DNA from: Agelas oroides
Lineage: Eukaryota > Porifera > Demospongiae > Agelasida > Agelasidae
Reading direction: 5' to 3'
DNA length: 64,000 nt
NCBI GenBank assembly: GCA_949130485.1
Contig: OX422192.1
Span: 6,239,085-6,303,084 of the forward strand
Shown: positions 27,401 to 39,400 of the stretch, in pieces
Position numbering within the stretch: the first letter of the stretch is position 1
How the letters are laid out: each line of letters starts with the position of its first letter
Made by a program: the position numbers and the translations under genes
The notes under the pieces: generated by a model
The model's database searches: none
What the model was told of the DNA's origin: nothing
What the model saw: only the letters and a program-made list of their open reading frames with translations

Positions 27401-30400
27401 ACAAATACAACAGTTATTATGACTGTATAGAGCTCTTGTTTGATGGTGGTCTTTTAAGTCCTACACACTCCATGTGGTACAAGTCCCAACACTTGTCGAT
27501 CCCTATAAGAGGGAAGTAACTCTGGTGATGCGGGGCTGTCCGGGTCAGTGGGAATGGCTGCCTTTCCTTCTTCTGAAAGCAACTCTGTAAGTTATATGCA
27601 TCCATTCCTTGGCTATGTAGTGTAAAACGCCAGTGGAGATAGTCATAGATCGTCTGGTAGTCGATTTCCATGAGTCCCAAAGCTCTGAATCATGTAAAAT
27701 GTTCTAGAAGTGTTGAGAAATCGTACATCATCCTGACAGCTAGTGATTTTCTTGACAGAACACTTGCACAAAAGACGGATCGTTTTCGCGGCGAAGGATC
27801 GAATCCGCTAATAAAATTGATCCGGGGGCGGATCGGATCCGCTAGCGAATCCGATCCGACGGATTGATTCCGCTAGCGGATCCGATCCGCCCGGATCGGT
27901 ATAGGCCCGGATCGGATTTCCTGTGACACCGGCGGTGGTTGTAGCGTAGTCCTTGTCGTGTCACCCCTTGTGTCTCTGATAATGGAAGCCATCGCCGCGT
28001 AAACACAGCTGCCACACTGCAAGCCGTATATCTAGTTTGGTTATTTCTCCGCATAACAACCACGTGTAACTTGTCCATAATCGGACTCGTTCGCGGAAGA
28101 TTTCCGGAATCGTTCGCGCATGCGCAAACAGTGGATACCAGGCCACTTTTCCCTCCTCCCATGTGGCCTGGGTACGAGGCTACGTTATTAGAGGTTTTAC
28201 TGTAGTTGTGCACTGTATGAAAGCATGTGCCAATTTGATTTACAGTTTTATTAGTTGACTTAGGGGGCAATGCCAACACATCCAACATGAAGTACAAGCT
28301 AGCTACAACTGGCTACCCTTAAACTTGAAAAAGTACTGCTATTAGAGTACATTTGCACATTCTGTAACAAGTCCAGTAAACCCAACCTTATCAAGTGTGG
28401 CTTAATTCATGGAACTATCATTGAGTGAACATGTTTTCTGAATGGGGTGACTGTTGGCAGCCATATTGATGAGGAGATGGCCCAAATGGTTCAAATGTAG
28501 GGATGGCCCAGTTTTTAAATGGCAGCTACATTAAAAGTGCAGAAATGATACGCTCAAAAAGTTGGCTATAGATACAAAGCAAAAGAGCAAAACTTTCAAT
28601 TTAGGAAACTTGTAGCTGTTGAGCTTGACACACACATCGAAAGTGCTTACAAAGTATATATATATATACATAAAAGGAATGCATCAGCACTTGTTATGCT
28701 TCCCCTAAATTAAATGTCATGTGGCATCTCCTCATCAATATGGCTGCCAACAGTCACCCCATTCAGAAAACATGTTTAGCACAGTTTAGCTTTGCTTCTT
28801 GAAGTTAAGTGTCCAGATGCGGTGCGAAAGTAGTCTTTACTTGGAAGTTTATTATGAGGGTATTGAACAGGCTTCACTCCCAAGGATTGTCAGGAAGATG
28901 CATAAAAGCTGGTTTTGAGGGGCAAAAGAGTTTAGCCTAGTATAACCACAAAATTCTGAAAAGATGGCTTTGAGATAGGTTAAAGTTTTGTTTCAAGCCC
29001 CAGATATGCCAGGTGGGGCATACACCAATAATAGGCACATAAGCCATTCATTGTGGTTAATGACATCACGAAAGGAATGCCCACCCGGCCATGTCACATC
29101 ACTAAAATGGCTGAAAGTTAATGTTTACACACAAAGCACACTCATACCTTCCAGGAAGGCTCTTATTCCAAGAAAAGTACAGATTTTGGAGAAAGGAGGG
29201 GGATTTGCCATCGGAATCTTCCCCGAGGGGTTGAGGACTTGGTACTTAGTCGGAATTGCTCCAATCCACTCAAATTGCATACACATTCTCTTTCGTTGTG
29301 TTAAATATCTCTTCCCACAGATGCCCAATCTCCCTATCACACACTGTGCACAATAGGGAGATATGGGGTATTTGTAATGGATATGTAGGGGGATAGTAAA
29401 ACACCTTGTGTTGAACGCAGAGGTCGAAATCAGCGAACAAAAATTTTCAGCAAGCAATTTCTGGTGTACCCAGCGAGCAGGAGTTGAACTAGCGATGTCT
29501 CTTGATCCTGTCTCAGAGAAAAAGACCCCGAATGCGCCACTCATGCGAGAAGACCTCCCTGAACTCGTGAAAAGCAGTGACAGAGGCACTGAGGGAACAG
29601 TCGACTTCTTCGCAGGGTAGGGGGATAGTAAAACACCTTGTGTTGAACGCAGAGGTCGAAATCAGCGAACAAAAATTTTCAGCAAGCAATTTCTGGTGTA
29701 CCCAGCGAGCAGGAGTTGAACTAGCGATGTCTCTTGATCCTGTCTCAGAGAAAAAGACCCCGAATGCGCCACTCATGCGAGAAGACCTCCCTGAACTCGT
29801 GAAAAGCAGTGACAGAGGCACTGAGGGAACAGTCGACTTCTTCGCAGGGCACGACACAAGTGATAGTCCTCCGAGCAAAACAGGAACTTCGGCAAAAATC
29901 GGCAAGCCAGCAAAGTACCATATTGGGCACGCTATTGAATGTAATAAGGGAGCACACCAAGCAACCACTAGCCCAGCGCGTGCTGCACAGTGCCTACTGC
30001 TGTTGTATGGTGTTTTATCTAGCCTGCATAATGTCGTAGCCTGCCTGCTTCATGTCATATCCAGCATTGCATTGTCGAACTTTGTAAATGTGCGCATCCA
30101 CTATGTCCCTACACCACTCTCCCACAGCGCTCTGGACCACATCGCAATCATAGGCACCAAGAAGCAGAATGACCACGATGAGAGTAACACACCCCCCAAT
30201 GATGTCAATTGGCATGGGCTTGTCACCTATCCCACGCAAGCTGGTCAACCGAATCCAATTAGGGGAATTTATAGATGTGGCAGAGCTGCTGCCAGACAGC
30301 CTGGGAGTAAGCACCAACCCCCAAAACACAGGAGAGAAGGACAAGCTACCATGGGAGACCAAGAAGCGCCAAGTGACATCTATACTTGAGTGGGTTCAAT

Positions 30401-33400
30401 GCTTTGGAATATACATCGCCGTTATAGCTGCCAAGCACCCAGAAAAGATTAAGGATCTGCTTGGTTATCAAGCCCTGATCATAGAAGCCCATATGGAGTA
30501 TGATAGCGATACGTGGTTGGGGTACGATCGGCGCTTCCGCCAAACAGCAGCTGCATCACCATGTATGGTATGGGCTCGGATCGACCCCACGCTGTGGAAT
30601 ATGGCATTCACAGGCCAAGCAAAGGCAAAACGACGCAAGTATTGCTTTAGTTTGTCCCACCTCCCTGAAGATTGTGATTGGGCCCCAGTACCCCCTTCCA
30701 TCCCGGCCCAACCCAACCCCAGCATGACCAACCTGTGGCAAAAAGGGAATTGCTCACGCACCTCCCAAATCTGCTATGCATGGAACCACAGCCCGGAGCC
30801 CAACTGTGTATACCCAGGGTGTAGGTACCAGCACATTTGCCTACAATGTGCCCGAGACCCCCAAGTCGCCAATAAGGATCACAAAGCGATGTATTGTGGT
30901 TGCTGTCACAACCACCAACCAAAACCACTGGCTGGAATCCAGCAGCAGCCCGGCCCATCTAGCTACTGCTACCACCCTTATTGAACATCCTAAAACTGAT
31001 GCCTACTGGCCATGTTGTGTTCTTGTGTTATTTGTGTATAGGTATTTCTGTATAACCATGTTGCATAGGAACCAGCCTGTATTGTGCATTAATCCAGGGC
31101 CTGGTCAGCACTGGATGGCCCATTCTTCTGCTTTCTTGTACAAACGGACAGTGCATGGCGGCTGTTGCAGCTGGCTATAGAAAGGGCCTGGTCAGCACTG
31201 GATGGCCCATTCTTCTGCTTTCTTGTACAAACGAGCGTAGAAAACGGTGCTTTCACCTTGTACGGACTCCATTTCTAGCTTTTTAGGCAGCTTTCAGTCT
31301 GGAGGAGCGCTGTCTGGTCGGAGGGCCCTGACTGTTGAGCGCTCGGTAATGAGTGGGTGTGGTCAGGGTCATGAACCTACAAAGAACTTCTGAAAGAAGC
31401 TGTGGATCAAGCTTCTTGAGCTAACTCCTGGCAGAAGTGGAAATACAGGTGAAAGAAGGTTGGACTAGTCTGCACAAGACCATTAGGGAAATTAATTTAG
31501 TATTTAAAGGGCTAACAATGCTCGCGCAGCTCTATAGTTAAAAAAGGTGAACTTAAGGTAGGACAACCTTGAATCACAAATCTCCGAGTCATGTGGACGG
31601 ATGGATGGGTAATGTCTAAGTGTACTCAAGATTCACAAGAAGTTTGTACCAAACTGCTTTCTCTACCTGATAATACCAAAAAACTCAATTTTTAGTCCCT
31701 CAGCTAAAATAGAAATTTGCACCCTCTCCAAGGCTCCACCCCAAGTGTGAGCACATCATCAACACACACACAAAACAAGTAAAAACTTTACGTATGGATT
31801 TGTCCTGGGACCACTTCAATCCCAATCTACAGGCCAAAACACACATTTGACCTCAAAAACAGTAATTTTGGCTGTGCTGGCTTTCAAGAAAAATTCGACA
31901 CACCTCCACTCAAACCAACCAAAACTGAGCCCAGTTAGCTACAGAAAGCCCAACTCACCCCCTACAAAACTATGTATGCTTTTTCCCACTCACCTCCAGG
32001 CCAGGGAGTAATGCCCACAAACCTACTCCCTGTCATTGCACCTAGAATGGAGCCAAGTTACACACATTCCCGCTAGCATAAAATCGGGCGGGCCTACAAG
32101 CCCGAAAAGTCAGCTTTCTACAGTACCTTTGCCAGACAGCTGTGTGATGATGCCCGTCTTCCAGGATGGCTCTCTGCCTTTCCACCACACTCACAAACAT
32201 CCAAGCCCACTCAGGCAAGCTTTGCACACACAAATAGCCAACCATCACGTTCAACGAGCTTTTTTTGTTTGTTTTTTAAGTGTTGGGGGATTTTTTCAAA
32301 GTTCCGCCCAGCCACATGAAAGTGCCGCCAGCCCACTACAAAAGGCCGCAGGCCACATCAAAGGGACACGCTCCCCTTGTTGATTCCGGTTCCCGCCATG
32401 GGAAAGTGTAAACAAGCCAATGAATTTCAATCGCGCCATTATGGTCACCCGATTCATTAATTATTCATGAGTGGAATCGCCCGATTCGCGGTTCAAGGTT
32501 GTCCTACCATTAAAAGGAAGTCAATTCCCCCACAGTCAGAAACCTGTGACTCCCAAAGCATTAATTATCCACTAATTGACCACTAATTGAGTGTAAGCAA
32601 TCACACCCGCCCGGTCTGTGTAGCATTCCACAGTGCGTGTAAATATCTCCCCATGCAGATCACCCTCCACAAGGAGAAGTGCCAAACACTCCACATACTA
32701 TCATAGATGAACTGGAAATCATCGAAAAGCAAGTGCCAACTATTTCAGAAGCTAGCTGGCTGCAGCAGTGGACCCACACCATATAGCCCTCCAGTCCCTG
32801 GGGAAGCCTGTGCCAATATTACACCCCTGGCACTCTCAGCATGGCGACATCTACTTATCAGTCACCCTCACTGAGGGTTGGTACATTTCTTCCTAGAGGG
32901 AATTGCATCAGGATTCTGGACAGGATACAGCCTATCAGCTCACAACCTTAAGTAAGCAAGGTGCAAATCACACTCCAAGGCCGTAGACAAGTGGGTGCTT
33001 GGGGGTGCTGAAGCACCCCCAAATTTTTGCCATTTGTATTTGAAGGATATACCGTAGATCGGGAGATTTTCACGTTAAAAATGATTCGCGTAAAAAGTTT
33101 TCATGGTGTTAAACTTTCATGGTTCGTTCGATCCGCGAATTTTTTTTTAACGGTTGACGGTTACAATATGGACGAGCGCCTGGTGCGTTTCTTAGCGTTG
33201 AGTCTACTACCAGGTATCGGGAGAGGCAGATATCGCTGGCTGTAACGCTGTGGCTGTCAAGAGTAGTCGTCGATTGGACGTTTACCTCGGTAGGTGTGCA
33301 CGCTTATTCGTTGATCGTCGCTGCGTAAATGTTTATATTCGCACGTGTTAAATTTGCGCGGTTGGTCTCAACCGCGAAATTATTTTAACAGCGAAATTTT

Positions 33401-36400
33401 CCCGATCTACGGTAGCACATAGCCACAGCACACAACTGCTTATAATGTGTAGTGAACGTTAGCACCCCCAAACTAAAAAACTTGTCTACGGCCCTGCACT
33501 CAGCACTGCTCCACCCAGAAGTCATTGACCAATATCTCGACAGAAGTTCATGAAAAACGGGTATCAGGCCCCTTCCCAAATAAATGCCTTCCCCATGCCC
33601 ACAATAGCCGCTTTGGGGTCATTCCAAAGGCACACCAACCAACAGCTGGGGGGTCATTGTAGATTTATCTCACACAAGAGGAAAAAGTGGATACCAAAGG
33701 ACCTTTGCTCCATGTTGTACATCTCAGTAGATGACGCCATAAGACAGATTGTTATGCTGGGACCAGGGACCATGTTGGCAAAGATTGACATATCCAGAGT
33801 GCTTTCAGACTTATCCCAGTACACCCAGCAGACCGCCACCTCCTGGCTATGGAGTGGAAAGGCTCCATATACATCGAAACCTGCCTCCTGTTCGGTTTGC
33901 GCTCAACTCCCAAGCTATTTAACATTTTGGCCGACCTGTTGGAATGGATCTTGGTAAATCAGGGTGCTACGCATCTTTTGCATTATGATGACTTCCTAAC
34001 TCTGGGCCCACCAGGTTCACCCGAATGTCATCAGAACCTTGAGCTGCTCATCCAGGTGTGCCACATGTTGGGAATCCCTTTAGCTACAAAGAAAGTTGAG
34101 AGTCCAACCACCTGTCTAGACTTCTTAGGTATTCAGCTAGGCACCACATCCATGGAAGCACGCCTGCCCGAAGAGAATTTGATTAGGACTCGTACCACTA
34201 TTCAAGAATGGCTCAATCGTAAAAGTGCTACAAAGAGGGAGATCCTTTCTCTGGTAGGCCTACTGCAGCATGCCGCCAAAGTGGTTTGCCCTGGTTGCAC
34301 ATTTGTCAGCCATATGTACACTGTGGCTGCAAAAGGTCAAGAACTCGGCTACTACACCAGGCTGAACAAGGTTTCCGCTCAGATTTGCACTGGTGGCACA
34401 CCTTCTTGTGTGAGTGGAATGGAGTCAGCCTGCTGTACCCCGTTTGTACCCCAGATATGGTGGTCCAGACTGACGCCTCCAGTTCATGGGGCTGTGCAGT
34501 CTTCCTTTGCGGGAAATGGTTTCAATGACAATGGTGCACCCACCCACCTCCCCCTGTCCCACCCTTTCTGCTAGCGCAGAACCTATCTTCAAAACGGATT
34601 GCGCCAACTGATAACATGCGGCCAAAATATGACGACGCCATATGGCGTCATCGGTTGTTAAAGAGTTAAGCAGGCAGGTGTGGATGATATTCAGTATAAT
34701 ATGCACAGCTTTTGAATCGGAGCAGCACCTACTGCTAAAGATGCAGGAATCTCAGACATACATATTAAAATGCTTGGACATTGGAAAAGTAATGCTTATC
34801 AACTTATGTCCATACTCCACCAAAGCAACTGGCTAGCCTGTCAGCGCAACTGGTATCTATAGATGTATAAACCATGCTGCTTGTAAATCGACATTATTAT
34901 TGTGACTATTATTATGTACACAGATCTCTTGTGCTTGGAGGGAAAGGCTCAAGCCTTCACCTTTCTCTGGCACCTCATTTTGAGGAGCCCAGTAAGGGCC
35001 TCAAAATATCCCCTCCAAGCAAGTCCCAAGTGTACGGCCAAGTAGGATATTAATGTGTTAAGAAAAGGGGTTACTCGCTATCTTATGGCTATCTTATCAA
35101 CCCCCCTTTGTACCAAGGGCTAATGGAGTCTGAAATAGTTGGCACTTGCTTTTTGATGTATTCCAGTTCATCTATGATAATATGTGGAGTGTTTGGCACT
35201 TCTCCTTGTGGAGGGTGATCTGCATGGGGAGATATTTACACGCACTGTGGAATGCTACACACCTAAGCCAACACCCCCACCTGTGAACTGGCCAACCGGA
35301 GGACCGTCGCTTGCATCGTGCAACGTACCCTGCGAAGAAGTCGACTGCTTTCACGAGTTCGGGGAGGTCTACTTGCGTGAGTGGCTTGATGGGGGTCTTT
35401 TTCTCTGAGGGGGGATCGAGAGACATCGCTAGTTCAACTCCTGCTCGCTGGGTACACCAGAAATTGCTTGCTGAACACTTTTGTTCGCTGACTTTGACCT
35501 CTGCGTTCAACAGACTCCAAAGAGTCACTTCCTGGTTGCTGGTGTGATCAAGGAAGTTGTGAGTTGGCTCTAAAGAGAACCAGTTGTAGATGACTTGCTA
35601 TGCTGTCCACGAAGCCTAGTTAATCAAACTTCTAGCTAATATTAAATTGGTTCAAATATGAGAAATTCTAGCTGGCTGATGGCTTGTTGGCATCGTAGTA
35701 CACATCTGTGACATCGCAAATTATCTGTGACATCACAACGGCTCTTCTTAAGTATATAGAGAAGCTAAAATGTGCAGTGCACAAGCCCTGTAGGTACAAA
35801 TAAGATTTCTACTGTTTATGTGTAAATACAATGATAGGAAGGCTTTACTATATAACTTGCAGTGTTTCTAAAGTTTTGCTGTCTTGCCTTGCAGCACTGT
35901 AGCAACTCCAAATGATAATCATAACAGTACAAAGGTTGCCACCATTTATGGAGTGGAAGTGCCATAATGAACGGGACACTGTGGTAAGTGTCATGGAAAA
36001 ACTCATCATCACTGTTGAAATTTCGGCCAATAGCCTTACAATGCATATCAAATTGAAGCGCTTTGTTCTTTTCAGTTCTGTTGGTAAGAACATATATTTG
36101 TGAAAAATTTTACCTGTACATTTGTGCTTTAGTCACTTTTTACAAGTTTCACTGAACTTCCAAGGTACCGAGCCCTTACCATGGGAAATACGTTCCTTGG
36201 GGTGCAAATTTCATCTATATGTATTTATGTGTTGTATTTATCATGAAAACAATCACACTATTGTGGCAACCAGCTCAGGACATCTCAAGAGGTAGTCACT
36301 CCAATAGTCATTTATTGCTGGAACTTACATTATTTCAATTATGATTACCAAAGAACCTCAGTTGATTTCAGGAAAAAAACACATTCCACTCCAAAAACTC

Positions 36401-39400
36401 AGGTGGCAGAGATTGTATACTGACATAGAAATGTACATGCTTGTGTTTGTAGCAGTGGGTTCAAGAGCCAAGGCAAAGTGGCACAATGCAAAACATAAAG
36501 AATAGATATATGCATGCATCCAGGAGGACAAGCTATGTATTTTGGTATTCCTATGGCAGCTGTAAATGAACTGTATGTGAGGATTTCATGCACAACTAGC
36601 TTTGTGCATCCGGCAGCTTGAGGACCGGAGATTTATTGATGCAAAATAAATTACGTACCTCCCTTTAAAAAACAACAGGACAAAAGTAAAAATGTTTTCA
36701 AATCAAATCAGGTGCATGTAGGGATGGAACACCCAGAAAGCAACCTCAAGGTGTAACTTAATGATTTTGTGTGTTGTGGAGAAGAAGTGTATTATTGATC
36801 TATTGAAACTAGTGATGGAAGATAGCTAAGTTAAATGACAGTTTCTTAGCCTCATACCAGGCTCCTCCCCATGCAGAAAAATGGGGAGAAAGCCTGGAAG
36901 ATTTGATCGTGTGCACCATGATGTAGTGTGTGTGGTTTTGATAATCTGCGAATTATTGCCTGCACAGTCTGACTCAAATATTGGCCAGCATTAAACTACT
37001 TCACCATCATTGTTGTTGAAGTTCTGGACATTGCTGAGACCTACAAACCGGTGGTGTTTCACCATTTGTTAGCTAGCTTGTAGGCTACAACAAGTTTAGC
37101 TTCTACTGAGGCTTTTACATGTTATATGTCGTTCAGTTCAACGAGTGCTCGAAACAGTCGCCTTCTTGATGCTCACAGCACTGGTTGTCGCTCACTATAA
37201 CAGCAAGGAAGGTTGTTATGGACAACTGTGGGCTCCAGAAACAAGTTCCCTTGCAGGCTTGGTCACAGAACTAACTGTGCAAAAACAGGGTGGGGATGAG
37301 CTTTGTAGAAGCTACATAACTAGAGATAACAGTTTAAACTTGTTTTCAAAACTTACAGTTATTCATAGCAGCCTTCAAATGACTCCTTGCTGTCATAGTG
37401 AACGGCAACCAGAGCTCTGAGCCTCAACAAGGCGACCATCTCAAGCACACTTGAACTGAACCAGAAGTCTAGGTAGAAGCTACACTTATTGTAGACTATA
37501 AGCTAGCCAACAAATGATGAAACAGTCTTTTAGTGCTGATCCGTAGGTTCCAGCAAGATCCAGAAGTTCAACAACAATGATGGTCAAGTATTTCAATGCT
37601 GGGAAAAATTTTGAGCCAGACTGTGTGGGCAATAATTCAATGATCAAAGCCATGCACAAAACCAATCTTTCAGGCTCTCTCCCAGGAAATATTCTGGGTA
37701 CAAGGTTACTGACTTCAACAACTATATGGACAAGGAAAACCACATTTCTTAAACTGTAAAAACACACTAAAATATCAATAGTGCATGTATCAACTGCACA
37801 CAATGTTGTATCCAAAAGCAAAAAATATAATCTACATGTTTGAAAATTTGCAAAAACATAGCAATGGTGCTAAACTATTGTGTGTCATGTGGAAGGTTCT
37901 ATGTGACCAGGTAATATTTATGCTGACAAGCTATGTTACACTGGCCAACTTGAGTGACTATACACTCACTGCAAACTCTCAAGACATAATCATTATTTAA
38001 GTCTAGGGTAACCAAACCCAGCCTAGCTTGGTTTGTCTGAATAGAGGTATTTTTGGGGTAGGAGAAAAAAGTGTACTTCTGTGGGGACTTGAACTTGTGA
38101 CCTTCAGCTTAGTACACTGATGCTCTACCTTCTGAGCCAAGAAGCCCATCTGGCAAGCACGGCCACAAGTTCAGCCCTAAGAACACCCTCCCTCCACCCA
38201 AATGCTGCTTACCCTGGTGGGTTGTGGATGGTTCTATCTGACTGGGTGATATTTATGCTGTCAAGCCATGTTACACTGTGTGTCATTCTTACTTTGTTTC
38301 CTTTTTGGGAGTTCCATCCCTAAATGTGTGTCTGTTCTTTGAAATCGTGTTTTGAACTTGTTATGATGAATTCAGTTTTGTACCAGCAATATTGAAAAAT
38401 ATAATAGAGAGTTCATCAAGTGCAGTGTAGGTTTCAACAGCTAGGTCATGTCTTCTCATGCGGATAGTGACATCTACCCTTTCCCTTGATTCCATGCCTT
38501 CTGCACTTACAAAATCTGTCACTATGAGACTGTTGCATTAGGATTTTCTGAAGCTGAGGCCCGCTAACATTCATTAGCAGATAGTGTGCTAGAATTACCC
38601 TAAATGTGCATAGCCTCATTCCCAGCTTAATTGCTTTACTCTTCAGTTTGTGTTCACTGGCAAAAAAGTAGTGTAATGTAATTCTCTTACCCCATTTTTA
38701 TCTTTGACATTGATGTCAGCTCCTTTATCAACTAGGCATCCTATTGTGTCCACATGATTGTTCAAAGCTGCTACACATAGGGGAGCACGCTGATGAGAAT
38801 TAAAGAAAAACAACAGTGTAGGTTTCAACAACTATGTGGATGGTGGCATCTACCCTCTCCTAATTCCATGCCATCTACTCTTGCAAAATCTATTACTAGG
38901 ACACTGCTGCATTTGGATACAATTGCAGTTTCTTAAACCAAAGTCCTATAACATTGGCAAATAGTGTGTAAGAATTACCCTACATGCGTATAGCCTTGTT
39001 CCCAGGCCTCCTCCTTTTTGTGCTCTTCAGTTTATGCTCATAATAATACACAAAATTGAAAGATTGGCAAAAAAGTAGTGTAATCTCATTCTCTTACCCC
39101 TTTCTCATCTTTGAAATTGATGTCAGCTCCTTTATCAACCAGGCACCTTACTGTATCCACATGATTTTTTAAAGCTGCCACACATAGGGGAGTGCACTGA
39201 TGGGGAGAATTAAAAAAAGAACTTCAACATGATGACCATGCATTTTAGTACTGCATGTACACTTTCTATATGATAAACAAATAGGTGTTGCATGCGTGTA
39301 ATGATAATGAAATTGACAATTTATACCGCTTATTGAAACTCAGCTGCCCTTATGTAAAACAGCCATTAACAAGTAACTCTAGCTCTTACCTCATGCATGT

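Larger units (their letters stand above)
26712..28182. mobile_element. MULE-like element carrying a RecQ fragment
   Basis: TIRs of about 65 bp: TAGCCTCGTACCCAGGCCAC at the left and its near-exact complement at the right, continuing through GGGAGGAGGGAAAAGTGGCC to GCGCATGCGCGAA. Target duplication CGTTATTAG, 9 bp, exact (26703-26711 and 28183-28191). 1471 bp. It encodes no transposase but holds the start of a RecQ-like helicase gene, and is therefore like a Pack-MULE. It sits inside the TA-flanked element 23013-28202. Confidence 0.85.
23013..28202. mobile_element. TA-flanked DNA transposon remnant hosting a nest
   Basis: Left end CAGTAAAACCTCCGAAC, right end reversed CAGTAAAACCTCTAATAAC; TA at 23011-23012 and 28203-28204. 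A related intron at 55935-55955 shows CACTAGTTG as the empty site. Subterminal repeats (GAGGTTGTCC, TTCTCGGAGG) occur near both ends. The ends suggest a pogo or Tc1/mariner-like element. 5190 bp in total, 1480 bp of it the inserted MULE-like element with its target copy. I found no transposase. Confidence 0.7.
32870..34530 (+). pseudogene. DIRS-like reverse transcriptase and RNase H
   Basis: The N-terminal part lies before 32975 and resumes after the inserted element with HPEVIDQYLDR (33507-33542). Then come IPKDLCSMLYISVDDA and MLAKIDI (motif A region), LLFGLRSTPKLFNILADLLE (motif B), HLLHYDDFLTLG (the YDD active site, about 33979-34014) and TCLDFLGIQL. RNase H begins VVQTDASSSWGCAVF (about 34462). 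At least two frameshifts lie between 33600 and 33850, and a MITE end cuts the RNase H at 34532. Confidence 0.8.
29386..35530 (+). mobile_element. Decayed DIRS-like retroelement
   Basis: Order on the plus strand: terminal-type repeats (29386-29849), gag-like frame with cysteine motifs (30169-30984), reverse transcriptase and RNase H (about 32870-34530), tyrosine-recombinase C terminus (34675-34858), then an inverted copy of the left repeat (35530-35310). RT/RNase H plus tyrosine recombinase and inverted termini are the hallmark of DIRS elements. The copy is broken by frameshifts, stops and at least four later insertions. A 120-bp segment at 32627-32748 recurs inverted at 35100-35258, which may be the internal complementary region. 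Confidence 0.75.

Noticed and set aside
29577-30389. 270-codon plus frame as an independent gene
   Set aside because: Open mainly through the exact tandem repeat and out of frame with the conserved gag-like region that starts near 30169.
37145-37420. 91-codon plus-strand frame
   Set aside because: Lies wholly inside the foldback MITE; the counterpart at 14.1-14.4 kb is not open in the same way.
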